Positions 1-9,014 of a stretch of 56,183 nt of DNA are shown piece by piece. Every line of letters begins with the position of its first letter. The first letter of the stretch is position 1. Both the position numbers and the translations under genes were made by a program. The notes under the pieces are model-generated. The model saw only the letters and a list, made by a program, of their open reading frames with translations, did no database searches and was not told the origin of the DNA. Source of the DNA: Candidatus Heimdallarchaeota archaeon (lineage in GTDB: Archaea; Asgardarchaeota; Heimdallarchaeia; JABLTI01); NCBI GenBank assembly GCA_019056785.1, contig DXJV01000061.1:1-56183 (forward strand), read 5' to 3'.

Positions 1-1454
1 AAAACACTGACCTCGAGTAAACTATTACCCATCAAACGATTGCTACCGTGGGTTCCACCGGTAACTTCGCCAGCAGCATAAAGATTAGGAACAGGGGTCT
101 CAGCATTTGCATTGATCTTTAAACCACCATTTTGGTAGTGCAATGTTGGATAAATAAGCATTGGATCTTGAGTAATATCAATACCATAGCGACCGAATTG
201 CTTCACCATTGCAGAGAAGTTTTTCTCAATAGTTCCTTCGCCATGAATGATATCGATTAATGGTGAGTCAAGCCACAAGCCGCGTTGCCCAGTAGGAGTG
301 ATGATCCCGTTATCTCGACCAACACATTCTCGAATAATCAAACTTGCTTCTACGTCACGTGTCTCTAATGGGAAGCAGAATTGTTCACCATCTTTATTGA
401 CCACTTGCGCGCCTTTTCCACGTATTTTTTCGGTAACTAATAAGCCGACAATTTGCTCGGGGAAAGCTGCACCCGTAGGATGATATTGCACTGACTTCAA
501 AAGTCTGAGAGGAACACCTGCACGATAGCCCATAACACAACCATCGAAGGTAGCACCGTAATGATTTGTCGTTGGAAAACCTTGAATGTGCAATCGACCA
601 AAACCACCTGTTGTAAGAATAGTGGTTTTTGAGCGGACAATAATGTATTCTTGGGTATCAAGATTCAAAAGAACGGCACCGGCAACTTGCCCTTTATCAT
701 CTTTAATCAATTCGGCTGCAGGACTAAACTCGAGAATTTTAACCCCACTATTAAAGACTGCATCTCGAAGAGTGCGCATGATTTCTAATCCAGTATAATC
801 TTTTGCAAAATGCATACGCATACGAGAAGTTCCACCACCATGGATAGCATCCATTGTGCCGTCTGGGAATTTATCAAACATCATCCCGAGTTCTTCATAC
901 CACTTCAACATAAAAGGAGCATCTGATACTAACCGTTTGACAAGCGCGGGATCATTCTCATAATGTCCCCCACCCACAACATCAACGTAATGAATTGCAG
1001 GACTATCATTTTCATGGACAGCGGCCTGAATACCTCCTTGAGCCATCGTAGTGTTAGCATCTCCCATGCGCAACTTGGTGGCAATGATAATATTTTCAGG
1101 CTTTACACCACTTTTCATAGCCCAGAGAGCAGCGTTTGCTCCGGCACCGCCACCACCCACAATAAGAACATCAGTATCAAAGTCAATTTTTGTCAAGTCG
1201 ATGTCTTTGGGGTTAATAATGGATTTTGTTTCGATAACTCGTGCAACTTCAAGGGGAACAACTTCTCCTTTTGAAACACCAAATCGTAATTTGGTTTTTT
1301 GTTCTTTGATAAAATCTGGATGGTATTTGCTTAAAACATCATCAATTTCATCAGGAGAGCATTGATCAAAGACTTCTTTTGCACGGCGATCGCGAGTTTT
1401 TTCAACTTTATTTATAGATTCTCTCATGTAATCTGGATAAGGATCTTTTGTCAT
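1..1454 (-). CDS. Fumarate reductase / succinate dehydrogenase flavoprotein subunit (C-terminus cut by window edge)
   Basis: This is the FAD subunit of a fumarate reductase or succinate dehydrogenase, which interconverts fumarate and succinate. It starts at the ATG at 1454, 12 nt after the iron-sulfur subunit gene ends, and about 484 residues are present before the frame leaves the window. After an N-terminal extension of roughly 90 residues comes a Rossmann FAD motif (DVLIVGGGGAGANAAL). The family's substrate-site signature QYHPTG is present, as is the late THGSNRLMGNSL segment. The usual RGEG active-site segment reads RGKG here: the arginine is kept and the glutamate is replaced by lysine. 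It closes a run with hdr and mvh genes, so the electron donor is probably an Hdr/hydrogenase complex rather than a membrane quinone; no membrane anchor subunit is visible. L-aspartate oxidase is a related alternative but fits the neighbours less well. Confidence 0.85.
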   Translation of the reverse strand, partial: MTKDPYPDYMRESINKVEKTRDRRAKEVFDQCSPDEIDDVLSKYHPDFIKEQKTKLRFGVSKGEVVPLEVARVIETKSIINPKDIDLTKIDFDTDVLIVGGGGAGANAALWAMKSGVKPENIIIATKLRMGDANTTMAQGGIQAAVHENDSPAIHYVDVVGGGHYENDPALVKRLVSDAPFMLKWYEELGMMFDKFPDGTMDAIHGGGTSRMRMHFAKDYTGLEIMRTLRDAVFNSGVKILEFSPAAELIKDDKGQVAGAVLLNLDTQEYIIVRSKTTILTTGGFGRLHIQGFPTTNHYGATFDGCVMGYRAGVPLRLLKSVQYHPTGAAFPEQIVGLLVTEKIRGKGAQVVNKDGEQFCFPLETRDVEASLIIRECVGRDNGIITPTGQRGLWLDSPLIDIIHGEGTIEKNFSAMVKQFGRYGIDITQDPMLIYPTLHYQNGGLKINANAETPVPNLYAAGEVTGGTHGSNRLMGNSLLEVSV

Positions 1455-1466
1455 TTTTCTTTAACC

Positions 1467-2141
1467 TCACCGTTTGACTTCTTCACGCACACGCGCAGCG
1501 TATAGCTCCACAAGCTTTTGCTTGCTGGCTTTTGTGAGTTTGCTTAGTTCATCTTCGAATTTACCTTGCTCAATTTCTTTCACGCGTTTTTCTAATTGCT
1601 TATATTTTGGAGCGATGTACTTTCCGTAAAGGCGTCTTGCAAGAATGCCAACATTAAATTGAGTGATTTCAGCTGGGCAACGTGTTGCACATAACCCACA
1701 CATAATGCAATCAAAACTTAACTCAGCCGCTTTTGCAATATCGCCTCGCAAGGCAGCTTGGACGTAATCCATTACTTGGATGTCTTGCGGACAGGCTTTG
1801 GTGCAAGTGTTACAAGAAATACAACGAGCAACTTCAGGATAAAGTTCAAGGATTGTATTGGGTTGTGCCTTTAAGCTGTCGATATTGTAGCTTTTCTTAT
1901 TAGCAGGGCTAATAGGGATTTGAGCAATGATCATACCATCCTCTACTTTGGTTGCGCAAGCCAATCCTGTGTAGAGTTTATGGTCGCCTTTCATTCGGTA
2001 GATTGTACTACAGGCTCCACAAAAACCTCCTCGACAACCAACGCCTCGTTTTAGTCTCCAACCAAGATATTCGAGAGCTTTCATTATCGTCAGATTACTT
2101 GGAACCTTATATTCAGTATTTGCAACAATTATTCTTGCCAT
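1467..2141 (-). CDS. SdhB/TfrB-like iron-sulfur protein (one [2Fe-2S], two [4Fe-4S])
   Basis: This 224-residue electron-transfer subunit carries electrons to the flavoprotein encoded just downstream. An N-terminal plant-type ferredoxin domain has C36, C41, C44 and C62. Two CxxCxxCxxxCP motifs follow (C107-C117 and C145-C155), each able to hold a [4Fe-4S] cluster. Classical SdhB has one 2Fe-2S, one 4Fe-4S and one 3Fe-4S cluster, so this two-motif form is closer to the N-terminal part of methanogen thiol:fumarate reductase subunit B. In that enzyme the HdrB-like CCG part is fused to the same chain, whereas here it is the separate gene immediately upstream. The last 50 residues are charged and helical. 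The gene follows hdrB by about 40 nt in the same direction. Confidence 0.85.
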   Translation of the reverse strand: MARIIVANTEYKVPSNLTIMKALEYLGWRLKRGVGCRGGFCGACSTIYRMKGDHKLYTGLACATKVEDGMIIAQIPISPANKKSYNIDSLKAQPNTILELYPEVARCISCNTCTKACPQDIQVMDYVQAALRGDIAKAAELSFDCIMCGLCATRCPAEITQFNVGILARRLYGKYIAPKYKQLEKRVKEIEQGKFEDELSKLTKASKQKLVELYAARVREEVKR

Positions 2142-2184
2142 TTCTTGTTTTATTTCTGTTGTTTCAGTAGTCGTTTAAACCACC

Positions 2185-3105
2185 TCACTTTGCAATTTTT
2201 GCAGCAACCTTTTTCTTTTCACGAATAAGGCCGCGCTTTTTTAAAATGGGAACAGGGTCGACGTAATGATCTTGGAAACCCAATTTTTTATAATCAACCC
2301 CCATGGCTAATGCCATTAATTGAGTGAAATAAACGATAGGAACTTTATGGAATGCTGGATTTAATGCTTTCACCTCTTTTTGCCGCCTATCAAGATTGAA
2401 TTGACAGAGAGGGCAAGAAACCATTATAATATCAGCAGAACGTTTTTGCATCGAACCAACTATTTTATTCGTTCGATCTGCCACGAGATGTTTGTCTTTA
2501 ACAGTAAGATAAGACCCACAGCACTCTGTCATGTATGGGTCTTCCACGGGCTCTCCACCTAATGCAAAGATTAGTTCAGAGAGAATGGAAGGATGTTCAA
2601 TGTTTTCATCAATAGAGATCTCTCGTGGACGTAAAAGCGTACAACCATAATATGGAGCAATTTTCAAGCCTTTCAAAGGATTTGTTACTTTTTCCTTTAC
2701 AGCCTGGAATTTTACCCGCTTAACCAAAAGATCAAGGAGATGAAGGACAGTAACATTTCCCTCATAGTCAGGCTCTTTATACATGAAGGCATTCAACCGG
2801 TCGGCTTTCTCTTTATCACTTTTAAAGAGGTCATTTGCACGAGCAAGAGTGTTATAGCACATTGAACAGATGGTGACAACTTCATCAAAACCATTTTCGA
2901 GCGTACGAATCATATTGCGAATAGGGGCCAGTTGACTATAGAGGTTATCATCGGCCAAGCCATATACAGTGCCACAACAATTCCAGCGGTCGAGTTCAAC
3001 GAGTTCAATACCCAGCTCTTTCATCACAATTCGAGCTGTTGAATCCATGTACTTTGCATAGGATTTTGCTGTGCATCCGGGATAGTAAGCAATTTTCTCA
3101 GTCAT
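2185..3105 (-). CDS. hdrB: Heterodisulfide reductase subunit B-like (two CCG domains)
   Basis: HdrB is the catalytic subunit that binds two noncubane [4Fe-4S] clusters and reduces disulfides such as CoM-S-S-CoB in methanogens. Both CCG domains look intact: C11, C43-C44, C80 and C83 in the first, and YGC, ECCG and CPLC elements in the second. The 306 residues match the family's usual size. A basic lysine-rich tail ends the protein. It lies between hdrC and the SdhB-like gene, so in this organism it may pass electrons to the fumarate reductase module, or reduce a thiol/disulfide carrier that is not known here. No methyl-CoM reductase genes are in the window, so methanogenesis cannot be assumed. 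Confidence 0.9.
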   Translation of the reverse strand: MTEKIAYYPGCTAKSYAKYMDSTARIVMKELGIELVELDRWNCCGTVYGLADDNLYSQLAPIRNMIRTLENGFDEVVTICSMCYNTLARANDLFKSDKEKADRLNAFMYKEPDYEGNVTVLHLLDLLVKRVKFQAVKEKVTNPLKGLKIAPYYGCTLLRPREISIDENIEHPSILSELIFALGGEPVEDPYMTECCGSYLTVKDKHLVADRTNKIVGSMQKRSADIIMVSCPLCQFNLDRRQKEVKALNPAFHKVPIVYFTQLMALAMGVDYKKLGFQDHYVDPVPILKKRGLIREKKKVAAKIAK

Positions 3106-3125
3106 ATCTTCTTCATCCCATTTTA

Positions 3126-3542
3126 TTATTGTGTTTGTTTCTTGAAGCTGCTAACAAATGCTATTTGTGGGATCTCCTTCAAGTCATCTTCTTCCAGAGA
3201 GTCCAAAGTAAGATAACTCTGCTTCGAACGGAGGACTATCTCTCGAAGCGCCTCCATTACCTTGGCAATGTCAATCCCTTTTGGGCAGCGCGTGCTACAG
3301 ACAAGACAAGTCGAACAAATCCAGAAGGTGTTTGCATGTAAAACAGACTCATCACCCAGCTGAATTTTGTGCATCACTTGATTAGGTAAGAGATCCATTG
3401 CTCCTGCTTCTGGACAACCACCAGAACATTCGCCACATTGATAGCATTTAATTACAGCATTACCTGCCAATTCTATGACCTTTTCTCTGAATTGGATGTT
3501 TTTCTTCGACTTTGTTAATTTCACAAAGGCCATTTTTTTCAC
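3126..3542 (-). CDS. hdrC: Heterodisulfide reductase subunit C-like ferredoxin
   Basis: This 138-residue protein has the two classical [4Fe-4S] motifs of HdrC: C33xxCxxCxxxC43P and C76xxCxxCxxxC86P. HdrC relays electrons between HdrA and HdrB. The motif spacing and the intervening helical segment fit the family. It sits 20 nt upstream of hdrB in the same direction, the usual hdrC-hdrB order, and follows the hydrogenase maturation protease gene with only 10 nt between. The surrounding set (hdrA, mvhDGA, hdrCB) has all subunits needed for a soluble HdrABC-Mvh complex. Confidence 0.9.
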   Translation of the reverse strand: MKKMAFVKLTKSKKNIQFREKVIELAGNAVIKCYQCGECSGGCPEAGAMDLLPNQVMHKIQLGDESVLHANTFWICSTCLVCSTRCPKGIDIAKVMEALREIVLRSKQSYLTLDSLEEDDLKEIPQIAFVSSFKKQTQ

Positions 3543-3552
3543 TCCAATTTTT

Positions 3553-4068
3553 TTAGGTTATTTTTTCTTTAATTTCATTTTCAACTAATGCAACCGCTTT
3601 CGGGACAGCATTAGCAACTTTTTCTGTAAGTTCTTCACTAAAAGCATCAAACTTTTCAATTTCAATCCCAATAATTACTACCTCTTCAGGTAGGAGTTCT
3701 GCTCCAAGCTTTTCTTTTAATATGTCATAGGCAGTAGCTAAGTTGCAGTCATGAGCACAATACATGCGTTTTGTCGTCATAAAGTCAACGATAGTCAGTC
3801 GGTGAACTTCGCCAGGTGTACCGTTCTCTAAAGCCAAAGCATCGATCATTATTACTTTCTCGTATCCTACAAAGCGTTCTGCTAAGCTTAAGCCGCCTGT
3901 GTCATATTCATCAAATTCGAGCATTGGGGCATCAGCATATTTCTCCTTTAACACACGCAAAACATGGATGCCAACTCCATCATCACTTAGGATGGGGTTA
4001 CCAACACCCAAAACAAGCCATCGTTTGCTTGCCGTTTTGAATTGTGTTAAAGAAGAATATCCTGTCAT
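3553..4068 (-). CDS. [NiFe]-hydrogenase maturation endopeptidase (HyaD/HycI family)
   Basis: This 171-residue protein trims the C-terminal peptide of a hydrogenase large subunit after nickel insertion. The opening WLVLGVGNPILSDDGVG matches the family's GxGNxLxxDDGxG signature, with the first nickel-sensing acidic residue in the ILSDD segment. The motif DALALENGTPGEV and a conserved histidine (CAHD) follow. It overlaps the 3' end of mvhA by 4 nt, and that gene encodes a subunit with a 26-residue C-terminal extension after its last nickel-ligand motif. Substrate and protease are therefore encoded together and probably translationally coupled. Confidence 0.9.
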   Translation of the reverse strand: MTGYSSLTQFKTASKRWLVLGVGNPILSDDGVGIHVLRVLKEKYADAPMLEFDEYDTGGLSLAERFVGYEKVIMIDALALENGTPGEVHRLTIVDFMTTKRMYCAHDCNLATAYDILKEKLGAELLPEEVVIIGIEIEKFDAFSEELTEKVANAVPKAVALVENEIKEKIT

Positions 4069-5540
4069 TTTCTTTTAACCACATCTTTTAAGGTGCGTTT
4101 TTTATCGTAGATTTTTATCTCGAGAGGAAGACTGCCATGAGGCGTATGAGTTGAACATGCAAGACATGGATCGTAGGAACGAAATGCCATTTCAACCATA
4201 TTCAACATTGCTTCATTTTCGTAGTTACCATTTCGAATGACTTGTCGAGCTGCTTCTCGCACACTAATATTGATAGGAGCGATATTGTGAGTTGTAGCAA
4301 CAATAAGGTTGACTTTTTGAATGATACCATTTTCATCGGCAGTATAATCATGAATTAGTGTCCCACGAGGGGCTTCGACTGCAGCAACACCTCTGCCGCC
4401 AACCTCCTGAGGAATAACACGATAGTCTTTGTTAGTTATATATGGTTTTTTGGCCAACTCAATAATAAGCTCAGCAGCATTCAGCATTTCTACTAAACGA
4501 ACCCAATTTGAAACTTGTTGTAAGTGAATTGGGCGACCAATCTGTTCGATAATTTTCTTTTGGGCTTCTCTTGCAAGTGGGGTCGAATATTCTGCAATGT
4601 TAAATCGAGCAAGAGGTCCAACACTGTAAACACCACTATCTGCACCACTTTTGAGACCGGTCCAACCAATCTTTCGTACAAACGTTTGTTTTGCGGTCAC
4701 CCAAGGTTCGGTGTGTTCGCCTATGTGCTCATAATAGACTTTCGGGTCAAATCGATCTATTTCCTTTCCTTCAGGGTTAACAATGACAGCCGTCCCACCA
4801 TAGTAATCAATTTCTCCTTTGTCATTGACTGTTGCTAAATAATTATACTCGTTTTTGTAAATGTTCCCAACAACGAGATCTTTTATTTTCTTTTTAGCAA
4901 TGATGTCGTCAAATAATTCCAGAGACTTTTGAGAGAATTCAACCAAAGCTTCAGCACGTTGAATGATCTCTTTTCGTTTCTCTTCAGTTAAACCTATAGA
5001 GACACCACCAGCAATAGCCGTAATAGGATGGATCGATTTTCCGCCGAGAATTTGCTGGATTATGTGTGAATGATTCCGTGCTTCCAAAACTTTGACAGTT
5101 AAGTCTTTGTCCGCACGCAATAGTCCCAACAAATTTCTTTCAGAGGGCTTTGCATCTGGTCCAAGAATAAAATCAGGACCAGCTAAAGCAAAGAAATGAG
5201 CAGAATGAGAATACCAGATATGAGCAGCCAGTCCCATTCTCCGGAGTTCTTCGCCCGTCTTTGTGGGTTGGGCATGAAAGATTTGATCGAGGACTTTTGC
5301 ACTGACAATATGATGGGGCCAGGGGCAGACACCACAAATACGAGAAACAATTCGTGGCATTTCTTCAGCGGGTCTCCCTTGGCAGAACTTTTCAAAACCT
5401 CGATATTCAGTGACTTGGAAGTAAGCATCCTCGGCATTACCTTTTTCATCAAGGAAAATAGATATTTTTGCTTCTCCTTCTAATCGTGATACTGGATTTA
5501 TTTCTATTACTTTTTTGGGCATTTTCTTTTTTCCCTCCAA
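4065..5540 (-). CDS. mvhA: [NiFe]-hydrogenase large subunit, F420-non-reducing (MvhA-like)
   Basis: This is the 491-residue catalytic subunit of a soluble group 3-type [NiFe]-hydrogenase. The N-terminal L1 motif RICGVCPWPHH supplies C69 and C72. The C-terminal L2 motif DPCLACSTH supplies C459 and C462, so all four nickel-ligand cysteines are present. A tail of 26 residues follows H465, the expected substrate of the maturation protease encoded next. Together with MvhG, MvhD and HdrA it should oxidise H2 (or make it) and feed electrons into the HdrA flavin. The start is the ATG right after mvhG ends; a second in-frame methionine six codons later is also possible. Confidence 0.93.
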   Translation of the reverse strand: MEGKKKMPKKVIEINPVSRLEGEAKISIFLDEKGNAEDAYFQVTEYRGFEKFCQGRPAEEMPRIVSRICGVCPWPHHIVSAKVLDQIFHAQPTKTGEELRRMGLAAHIWYSHSAHFFALAGPDFILGPDAKPSERNLLGLLRADKDLTVKVLEARNHSHIIQQILGGKSIHPITAIAGGVSIGLTEEKRKEIIQRAEALVEFSQKSLELFDDIIAKKKIKDLVVGNIYKNEYNYLATVNDKGEIDYYGGTAVIVNPEGKEIDRFDPKVYYEHIGEHTEPWVTAKQTFVRKIGWTGLKSGADSGVYSVGPLARFNIAEYSTPLAREAQKKIIEQIGRPIHLQQVSNWVRLVEMLNAAELIIELAKKPYITNKDYRVIPQEVGGRGVAAVEAPRGTLIHDYTADENGIIQKVNLIVATTHNIAPINISVREAARQVIRNGNYENEAMLNMVEMAFRSYDPCLACSTHTPHGSLPLEIKIYDKKRTLKDVVKRK

Positions 5541-5541
5541 A

Positions 5542-6567
5542 TTATTTCGATTTAGAGCTCACATGTTTTACTTGTTTCTTAGCCATTTTCATTTGTTTCA
5601 TTATTTCAGGAACAGCAAATCGATAGAATGTTCCAAAGGGATCAACTACCTGGTCCATTAATGCTTTTAAGCCTTCTTCACCAAGCTCCCCTTCTTTCTT
5701 CGCACCTGCAATGGATGCAATGGCTGAAAGCATTTTAATGCCCGCATCATTTACTTCAGGAGCAGGACCAAAACAACCCCGACAAGGGACATTTGCATTC
5801 AAGGTGCATTTTGCACCACAACCAGAACGCGTTGCGGGGCCAAGGCAGATAATTCCTTGGGCAAGTAGGCATATTTCTGGGTCAGGGTCCACCTCATAAG
5901 GCCGAACGAATTTGTTAATGACTATTTCATCTGGTTTTGTTCGGCCACACTCTTCACATAAAGCAGTATTACCCGCAATGACCGTTCCTTTTGGTGGTAA
6001 TTCGCCTGTCTTGATGAATTTAGAGATGATATCAAGCAGAGTTTCCCATTGACCAGGAACAGGAGGGCAGCCGGGGACAAAATAATCAACTTCAACCTCA
6101 GTATCTAAAGGCAAGCAAGAATCGAGGAGCTTTGGTAAGGTCATCTTCCGCCCCTTTTTGTATTCAGATGTCGGTTGCATGTGATTTTGTCCAGAGTCAT
6201 CCATGTTATAGCCATGAACGTAATTCTCATCCAGGATCTCTTTAGCGCTATAAGAATTAGCCAGTTGAGGAATGCCACCAAAACAAGCACACGATCCATA
6301 GGCAATCATAATCTTACTTTTCTTTCTAAAGAGATGCGCTGTTTTGATGTGTTCAGAAGTTCGTATGGGACCATCGAAGAGGGTGATATCAATTTCGCCA
6401 TCTTTTAATTTTTCAACATCCTTTAGTTTGAAGTCTGCAGCAAATTGCCAGAACTGAAGATCAATTGCGTCTTCGAGAGGGATCAACATCTCGTTTAAGG
6501 CTACAATACTCATATCGCAACCACCACAATAAGAGCCAGCGGCAACAGCAAGTTTTATTTTAGTCAT
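5542..6567 (-). CDS. mvhG: [NiFe]-hydrogenase small subunit (MvhG-like)
   Basis: This 341-residue subunit carries the iron-sulfur clusters that take electrons from the nickel site. The proximal-cluster cysteines appear in SYCGGCDMSI near the N-terminus, with further ligands in YGSCACFGG and PGCPPVPGQ. Cysteine-rich segments around CEECGRTKPD and GCGAKCTLNANVPCRGCFGP fit the medial and distal clusters. There is no twin-arginine signal peptide, so the enzyme is cytoplasmic. It overlaps the end of mvhD by 8 nt and mvhA begins right after it, giving the order mvhD-mvhG-mvhA known from methanogens. The C-terminal lysine-rich tail is longer than in typical MvhG. Confidence 0.92.
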   Translation of the reverse strand: MTKIKLAVAAGSYCGGCDMSIVALNEMLIPLEDAIDLQFWQFAADFKLKDVEKLKDGEIDITLFDGPIRTSEHIKTAHLFRKKSKIMIAYGSCACFGGIPQLANSYSAKEILDENYVHGYNMDDSGQNHMQPTSEYKKGRKMTLPKLLDSCLPLDTEVEVDYFVPGCPPVPGQWETLLDIISKFIKTGELPPKGTVIAGNTALCEECGRTKPDEIVINKFVRPYEVDPDPEICLLAQGIICLGPATRSGCGAKCTLNANVPCRGCFGPAPEVNDAGIKMLSAIASIAGAKKEGELGEEGLKALMDQVVDPFGTFYRFAVPEIMKQMKMAKKQVKHVSSKSK

Positions 6568-7021
6568 TTGTTTTTTCCTCCTGAGTAACTCCTTTCAGTT
6601 TAGAACTACAGGGTGGGAGATGTTTCAATTTATTCACCATATCGTTTGTAACTGTAACTAGTTTCTTCGCTTCTGCAGTAGCAATCCATTCCACCCTGAT
6701 CCTCTCTTCCTCTATTCCCATTTCTTTTGCAAGTTTCTTTACCAGAATCATTCTTTTCAAAGTCTTATAATTACCAACAACATAATGGCATTCGCCGAGG
6801 TGGCAACCTGCAACAAGCACGCCGTCCGCACCTTCAGCAAAAGCATCAAAAATAAATTCTGGTTCAACACGCCCTGAGCAAGGTGTCATAATTGGAATGA
6901 AGTTAGGGGGATATTCCATTCGCGAGACACCGGCAATGTCTGCGGCTTTACTACTGCACCATTTGCAGAAAAAAGCAACAATTTTTGGTTTAGGGTTTAA
7001 GATTTCAGGCATTTTTTCCAC
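6560..7021 (-). CDS. mvhD: F420-non-reducing hydrogenase iron-sulfur subunit D (MvhD)
   Basis: MvhD is the [2Fe-2S] adaptor that connects a hydrogenase to HdrA. The 153 residues contain the family's cysteine pattern: FFCKWCSSKAAD near the start, TPCSGR in the middle, and the diagnostic GCHLGECHY. It lies between hdrA (4 nt away) and mvhG (8-nt overlap), the expected order for an Hdr-Mvh complex. Its presence is the best sequence sign that this hydrogenase docks to HdrA rather than acting alone. Confidence 0.93.
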   Translation of the reverse strand: MEKMPEILNPKPKIVAFFCKWCSSKAADIAGVSRMEYPPNFIPIMTPCSGRVEPEFIFDAFAEGADGVLVAGCHLGECHYVVGNYKTLKRMILVKKLAKEMGIEEERIRVEWIATAEAKKLVTVTNDMVNKLKHLPPCSSKLKGVTQEEKTND

Positions 7022-7025
7022 ATCC

Positions 7026-9014
7026 TCATGTTGTTTCAGTTCTTAAGGCGGCTTTTATCATCTTTTCTAGTTGATCTGTTGAATAGTTCTTCAAACTTAA
7101 AGCACCGGTGGGGCAAGCACTAACACAGGTACCACAGCCCTCACAAAGAACTTCATTTACAACAGAAACATTGTTCTCGTTATCGAAGGAAAGTGCATCA
7201 TAGGGGCACAAGCCTTGGCACACTTTGCATCCAACGCAAACTTCGGAATTGACAGTTGCAACAATTGGTTCATGTTCCAATTTGGGTTTGGCTAAGATAG
7301 TCATTGCTTTTGATGCAGCAGCACTTCCTTGTGCAACGGATTCAGGGATGTCTTTTGGTGATAATGCAACACCTGCAATTAAGATTCCTTGGATATAACT
7401 TTCAACAGGACGAAGCTTCATGTGGCTTTCTTTATAGAAGCCATATTCATCTAAGCTGGCTTTGAGGACATTTGCAAGTTCCTTCGTACCTTTTGAAGGA
7501 ACAATTGCTGGAGCTAAAACAACCAAATCAGCTTCAACTTCCAAGCGTTCGCCAGTTAAAGTATTCGCCACCCAAAGTTTGGTTTTATCGCCATCGCGGA
7601 AAATTTTCGAGGGTTTACCACGAATATAAACCACACCCATCTCTTGAGCTCGTTGAATGAATTCTTCATACCCACGGCCCGCGGCACGAATGTCAATGTA
7701 AAAAACATACACCTCGGCATTTGGGTCTTTCTTTTTCATGAGCATGGCATGCTTCCCGGTATAGGTGCAACAAATTTTACTGCAATAAGCCATATGATGT
7801 TCGGGGTCACGACTACCGACACACTGAACAAAAACAACGGTTTCTGGTTTTTTGTGATCAGATGGTCGGAGAACTTTTCCATTAGTTGGCCCACCCACGT
7901 AAAGCATTCGTTCGAATTGAAGGCTATCAATCACGTCAACATCTGGGCCAAAGGCATATTCAGGAATTTTGTTAATATTATAGAGATCATAGCCGGTTGC
8001 AACGATAATGACTCCAAAAGTTCTTGTTATTATCTCCGGTTGCATGTCGTAATTAATTGCATTTTGTTCGCAAACGTCTTTACATTTTGAACAAACGAGA
8101 GGGTGAATCCCCAGACAGTTATCTGCATCTAAAACATAGGTACTCGGAACTGCTTGGGCGAATGGCAAGTAAATGGCTTTTCGAGGACCAATGCCACCAT
8201 CATATTCACTTGGAACAATAACGGGGCAGGCCTTTTCACACTCACCGCAAATATTACAGAGATCCGAATCGACATACCGAGGGGTTTTTTTGATATCGAC
8301 CGAAAAATTCCCAACAAAACCGCTAACATTAACAACTTCGGCAGTGGTAATTAATTCAATGTTTTTATGATGTGCCACGGCAGAAGTCTTTGGTGAGAGG
8401 ATACATTGTGAACAATCTAAAGTGGGAAAGGTAACAGAGAGTTGAGCCATGTGACCGCCGATATAGGGAGCGCGCTCAACAATGGTTACTTTGTACCCTG
8501 CATCTGCAAGATCAAGTGCTGCTTGAATGCCGGTGATGCCGCCACCGATGACCAAACAATCTTTATTAACATCGACAGAGATGGGGGTTAAAGATTCATT
8601 CTCAGCGACTTTTTCGACTTTTGTGCCAACAATTTTAATGGCTTTTTCCGTGCCTTCTTTAATGTCAGAATGAACCCAGCTACATTGTTCACGGATATTG
8701 GCAATTTCAACTTGATAAGGATTTAAACCCGACTTTTCAGCCAGAGAACGGAATGTTGCTTCATGCATGCTGGGAGAACAACAGGCACAAATAAAGGACT
8801 CGAGATTCTTCCCACGGATAGCATCTTGGATTTCTTTTTGCCCGGGCTCAGAGCAGAGGTAGTGGTTATCGGTACTAAAGACAACATCAGGGTATTCTTC
8901 TTTAATGGTTTTTGCAACCCGTTCAACATCAACAGTTTCAGCGATATTTTTACCGCAATGACAAACAAATACACCAATACGTTTTTTGGGCTTCTTGTTT
9001 TCAGGAGAGGGCAT
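7026..9014 (-). CDS. hdrA: Heterodisulfide reductase subunit A (HdrA), flavin electron-bifurcating subunit
   Basis: HdrA carries the FAD at which electron bifurcation or confurcation takes place. The 662-residue chain shows the family architecture. An N-terminal cysteine domain (FVCHCGKN, later CACCSPSMHEATFR) is followed by a Rossmann FAD motif (CLVIGGGITGIQAAL). The segment LDCSQCILSPKT and a ferredoxin-like insert (CNICGECEKACP, then CSKCKDVCEQNA) come next. A C-terminal dicluster ferredoxin completes it (CVGCKVCQGLCP and CEGCGTCVSACP). It begins one base after korC ends, tying the 2-oxoacid:ferredoxin oxidoreductase to the Hdr-Mvh genes. This fits exchange of low-potential ferredoxin electrons at HdrA. 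Confidence 0.95.
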   Translation of the reverse strand: MPSPENKKPKKRIGVFVCHCGKNIAETVDVERVAKTIKEEYPDVVFSTDNHYLCSEPGQKEIQDAIRGKNLESFICACCSPSMHEATFRSLAEKSGLNPYQVEIANIREQCSWVHSDIKEGTEKAIKIVGTKVEKVAENESLTPISVDVNKDCLVIGGGITGIQAALDLADAGYKVTIVERAPYIGGHMAQLSVTFPTLDCSQCILSPKTSAVAHHKNIELITTAEVVNVSGFVGNFSVDIKKTPRYVDSDLCNICGECEKACPVIVPSEYDGGIGPRKAIYLPFAQAVPSTYVLDADNCLGIHPLVCSKCKDVCEQNAINYDMQPEIITRTFGVIIVATGYDLYNINKIPEYAFGPDVDVIDSLQFERMLYVGGPTNGKVLRPSDHKKPETVVFVQCVGSRDPEHHMAYCSKICCTYTGKHAMLMKKKDPNAEVYVFYIDIRAAGRGYEEFIQRAQEMGVVYIRGKPSKIFRDGDKTKLWVANTLTGERLEVEADLVVLAPAIVPSKGTKELANVLKASLDEYGFYKESHMKLRPVESYIQGILIAGVALSPKDIPESVAQGSAAASKAMTILAKPKLEHEPIVATVNSEVCVGCKVCQGLCPYDALSFDNENNVSVVNEVLCEGCGTCVSACPTGALSLKNYSTDQLEKMIKAALRTETT

